From Actinoplanes couchii (GTDB lineage Bacteria; Actinomycetota; Actinomycetes; Mycobacteriales; Micromonosporaceae): DNA of 64,000 nucleotides. The stretch covers positions 1-64,000 of the forward strand of contig NZ_BOMG01000039.1 of assembly GCF_016862075.1 (NCBI RefSeq), read 5' to 3'. The position numbers and the translations under genes were made by a program. How positions within the stretch are numbered: the first letter of the stretch is position 1; each line of letters opens with the position of its first letter. Shown one piece after another: positions 61,527-64,000 of the stretch. The notes beneath the pieces were generated by a model. The model ran no database searches. It was not told the DNA's origin and worked only from the letters and a program-made list of their open reading frames with translations.

Positions 61527-61821
61527 GCGGGACCTCCAGAGGGCACGAAGTGAGGGCCGGAGAAAGGCCACAGGGTAATAGGCGGAGACGGCAATCGATG
61601 TCGGCTACCTGACCCGCACCGTCCATTCTGGCCGTTGGTGTGCCCCGCGGCTGACCGTCAGGGGCGGCCCGGTTGACCGAAGGTATCGGCATACCCCCCG
61701 GCAGAGTCCGAAATCCTGTCATCGTCTGGCGTCCGCCCACAGAGGATCGATAACTTTCCCGACGGACCGCGTCCGATGTCCGATGTCCATGTCCGGGCGC
61801 ACCCCTACGAAAAGGATCTCC
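61527..61821. other. Divergent promoter region of the sugar locus
   Basis: This 295-bp gap separates the acetyltransferase from the oxidoreductase. AAAAGGA before GTG 61822 is a good ribosome site. I saw no convincing long palindrome and no ORF with coding character, so it is probably just two divergent promoters. Confidence 0.5.
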
Positions 61822-62874
61822 GTGAATCCTCCGATCGGCGTGGCCGTCGTGGGGGCCGGTTACTGGGGCCCCAATCTGGTCCGCAACTTCCAGGGCAGTC
61901 AGGCCTTCCACCTGCGCTGGCTCTGCGATCTCGACGTCGAGCGGGCCCAGCGGGTGCTCGGCGGTTACTCCACCGTCCAGGTCTCGGCCGACCTCGACGA
62001 GGTGCTCGCCGACCCGTCCGTGGACGCGGTCGCGATCGCCACCCCGGCCGGCACCCATCTACCGGTGGCGATGGCCGCGCTGGCGGCCGGCAAGCACGTG
62101 CTGGTCGAGAAGCCACTCGCGGCCACCTACGAGGAGGGCCTGCGGCTGGTCGAGGAGGCGGACCGGCGCGGGCTCACCCTGATGTGCGACCACACCTACT
62201 GCTACACCCCGGCGGTGCTCCGGGTCCGCGATCTGCTCGCCGCCGGCGAGCTGGGCGAGCTGCACTTCCTGGATTCGGTACGCATCAACCTGGGTCTCGT
62301 CCAGCGCGACATCGACGTGATCTGGGACCTGGCGCCGCACGACCTGTCGATCCTCGACTTCGTGCTGCCGGCGGAGGTCCGGCCGATCGCGGTGGCCGCA
62401 CACGGCGCCGACGGGATCGGGGCCGGCCGGGCCTGCGTCGCCTACCTGACGCTGCAGCTGTCGAACGGGGCGATCGCGCACATCCACGTGAACTGGCTGT
62501 CCCCGGTGAAGGTGCGCACGGCGATCTTCGGCGGTTCGAAACGCACCCTGGTCTGGGACGACCTGAACCCGAGCCAGCGGCTGTCGCTCTACGACCGCGG
62601 GGTCGACGTGTCGTCGCCGGACGAGCTGGGTGACGAGCAGCGCCGGGACATCCTGGTGTCGTACCGCTCCGGCGACATGGTCGCGCCCGCCCTGACCGAG
62701 CGGGAGGCGCTGCGCACCATGGTCGACGAGTACGCGCGGGCCATCACCACGAAGACTCCCGCCCTGACCGACGGCCGGTCCGGGCTGCGGGTGCTGGAGA
62801 TCCTCCAGGCGGCGTCGCGCAGCCTGGCCGAGGGCGGAATCATGATCAAGCTGGACGAAGGGCACATGGCGTGA
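61822..62874 (+). CDS. Gfo/Idh/MocA oxidoreductase (WlbA-like)
   Basis: 350 aa. N-terminal Rossmann motif VVGAGYWGPNLVRNF, EKPLA with the catalytic Lys (VLVEKPLAATYEEG), and a C-terminal sheet containing WDLAPHDLSILDF. It probably oxidises C3 of a UDP-sugar uronate using NAD, setting up amination. GTG 61822 fits best. The stop overlaps the epimerase start. Confidence 0.88.
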   Translation: MNPPIGVAVVGAGYWGPNLVRNFQGSQAFHLRWLCDLDVERAQRVLGGYSTVQVSADLDEVLADPSVDAVAIATPAGTHLPVAMAALAAGKHVLVEKPLAATYEEGLRLVEEADRRGLTLMCDHTYCYTPAVLRVRDLLAAGELGELHFLDSVRINLGLVQRDIDVIWDLAPHDLSILDFVLPAEVRPIAVAAHGADGIGAGRACVAYLTLQLSNGAIAHIHVNWLSPVKVRTAIFGGSKRTLVWDDLNPSQRLSLYDRGVDVSSPDELGDEQRRDILVSYRSGDMVAPALTEREALRTMVDEYARAITTKTPALTDGRSGLRVLEILQAASRSLAEGGIMIKLDEGHMA

Positions 62875-63827
62875 CTGGGGTAGAGATCGAGGGCGCGCGT
62901 GTTCTCGTCACCGGCGGCGCGGGCACGATCGGCTCGCACGTCGTCGACGAACTGGTGCGCGGGGGCGCGTCGGAGATCGTCGTGCTGGACAACTTCGTCC
63001 GGGGGCGGCGGGAGAACCTTTCCACCCATGCGTCGGTACGCCTGGTCGAAGGCGACATCCGGGACGTCCCGCTCGTCAAACAGCTGACCGCGGGGAAGGA
63101 TCTCGTCTTCCACCTGGCGGCGATCCGGATCACCCAGTGCGCCGAGGAGCCCCGGCTGGCCAACGAGGTGCTGGTCGACGGCACGTTCAACGTGATCGAG
63201 GCGGCGGCCGAGGCGGGTGTGCGCAAACTGATCGCGTCGTCGTCGGCTTCCGTTTACGGGCTGGCCGAGCACTTCCCGACGGACGAGCGGCACCACCCGT
63301 ACAACAACGACACGTTCTACGGCGCGGCCAAGGCGTTCAACGAGGCGACGCTGCGCAGTTTCAAGGCGATGAAGGACCTCGACTACGTCGCGCTGCGTTA
63401 CTTCAACGTGTACGGGCCCCGGATGGACATCCACGGCCTCTACACCGAGGTGCTGATCCGCTGGATGGAGCGGATCGAGGCCGGCGAGCCGCCGCTGATC
63501 CTCGGCGACGGCCTGGCGACGATGGACTTCGTGCACGTGGCCGACATCGCCCGGGCCAACATCCTGGCCGCCCGCGCCGACGTCACCGACGACGTGTTCA
63601 ACATCGCCAGCCACACCGAGACCAGCCTGGTCGACCTGGCCGCCGCCCTCAGCGCGGTGATGAAGTCGGACCTGGCGCCGGTGCACGGCCCGGCCCGCGC
63701 GGTCAACGGCGTCACCCGGCGGCTGGCCGACATCTCGCGCGCCGAGCAGAAGCTCGGCTGGAAACCGGAACTCACCCTGGAACAGGGTCTGGAAGGCCTC
63801 GTCGACTGGTGGCGGGCGTCGCAGTGA
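62871..63827 (+). CDS. NAD-dependent nucleotide-sugar epimerase/dehydratase
   Basis: 318 aa extended SDR. Glycine motif VTGGAGTIGSHVV, SSSASVYG, catalytic YGAAK and YFNVYGPRM are present. Similar to UDP-glucose 4-epimerase and TviC/WbpP types. GTG 62871 overlaps the previous stop by 4 nt, and its own stop overlaps the next start, so the genes are one operon. Confidence 0.9.
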   Translation: MTGVEIEGARVLVTGGAGTIGSHVVDELVRGGASEIVVLDNFVRGRRENLSTHASVRLVEGDIRDVPLVKQLTAGKDLVFHLAAIRITQCAEEPRLANEVLVDGTFNVIEAAAEAGVRKLIASSSASVYGLAEHFPTDERHHPYNNDTFYGAAKAFNEATLRSFKAMKDLDYVALRYFNVYGPRMDIHGLYTEVLIRWMERIEAGEPPLILGDGLATMDFVHVADIARANILAARADVTDDVFNIASHTETSLVDLAAALSAVMKSDLAPVHGPARAVNGVTRRLADISRAEQKLGWKPELTLEQGLEGLVDWWRASQ

Positions 63828-64000
63828 TCCCGGTGATGATCCCCGACCTCGGGGAAGAGGAAGCGCAGGCGGCGGCGGAGGCGATCCGGTCCGGCTGGGT
63901 CGCGCAGGGTCCGCGGGTGGCCCGGTTCGAGACCGAGTTCGCGGCCGCGGTCGGCGCCGGGCACGGTGTCGCGGTCAGCTCCTGCACCACCGGGCTGCAC
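63824..64000 (+). CDS. DegT/DnrJ/EryC1 aminotransferase, N-terminal part
   Basis: Partial gene cut by the window end (59 codons seen). It reads IPVMIPDLGEEEAQAAAEAI, RSGWVAQGPRVARFETEFAA and VAVSSCTTGLH, typical of PLP-dependent sugar aminotransferases. GTG 63824 overlaps the epimerase stop. Probably the step that aminates C3 after the oxidoreductase. Confidence 0.9.
   Translation, partial: MIPVMIPDLGEEEAQAAAEAIRSGWVAQGPRVARFETEFAAAVGAGHGVAVSSCTTGLH

Noticed and set aside
1..64000. tRNA, rRNA, CRISPR array, intact insertion sequence
   Set aside because: Looked for characteristic conserved blocks and direct repeats by eye and found none; short features could still be missed.

Overview
The window reads as chromosomal DNA of a high-GC actinobacterium, most likely a mycelial Micromonosporaceae such as Actinoplanes. 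This rests on codon use, many GTG/TTG starts, an AfsR-type regulator, an incomplete conservon (CvnA/B/D), an Scr1-type pseudogene, an iron box of the DtxR/IdeR type and many apparently leaderless genes. No rRNA, tRNA, CRISPR array, intact transposase or prophage was seen.

Layout. 1-1000: scar with a serine-recombinase C-terminus and a frameshifted thermonuclease-like remnant. 1-8 kb: MBL hydrolase, MarR, histidine kinase and response regulator in one operon, an exported FAH-fold protein, then a TetR repressor divergent from an SDR across a 40-bp operator. 8-13 kb: DUF2306, a flavoprotein divergent from AraC, MazG-like, HIT, a broken DUF1345 gene and a MerR. 13-17 kb: an ABC-2 exporter divergent from a two-component system. 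17-23 kb: a sugar ABC operon with LacI and a GH43-like protein. 23-26 kb: hydrolase/TetR pair sharing one palindrome, diiron-like protein, and a Panacea-domain gene with an unknown partner. 26-33 kb: fructan system (GH32, LacI, and a divergent binding protein/permease/ATPase operon). 33-40 kb: GGDEF-EAL protein, a leaderless 22-codon ORF with terminator, an Hsp70/MreB-fold protein, a membrane metallophosphoesterase, and a cluster of decaying genes (Scr1, HK-RR fusion) around an unknown gene.

40-48 kb: secreted lipase under an iron box, DoxX divergent from HxlR, MFS, XRE plus DUF2975, and a ribbon-helix-helix/DUF4097/DrrAB-type operon. 48-55 kb: ABC exporter, AfsR-like activator, and a LuxR regulator whose sensor part is a degenerate 2-isopropylmalate synthase barrel. 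55-61 kb: M28 peptidase, lipoprotein, and a conservon lacking its DUF742 member. 61-64 kb: start of a nucleotide-sugar (2,3-diamino-uronate-like) locus, cut by the window edge.

Taken together this is a regulator-rich accessory or arm-like region: most metabolic or transport modules carry their own repressor, often with a palindromic operator visible in the divergent intergenic space. The most unusual items are the LuxR-LeuA pseudoenzyme fusion, the Panacea pair, the 40-bp palindrome spanning two start codons, and the recurring -10-like hexamer placed 6 nt before start codons.
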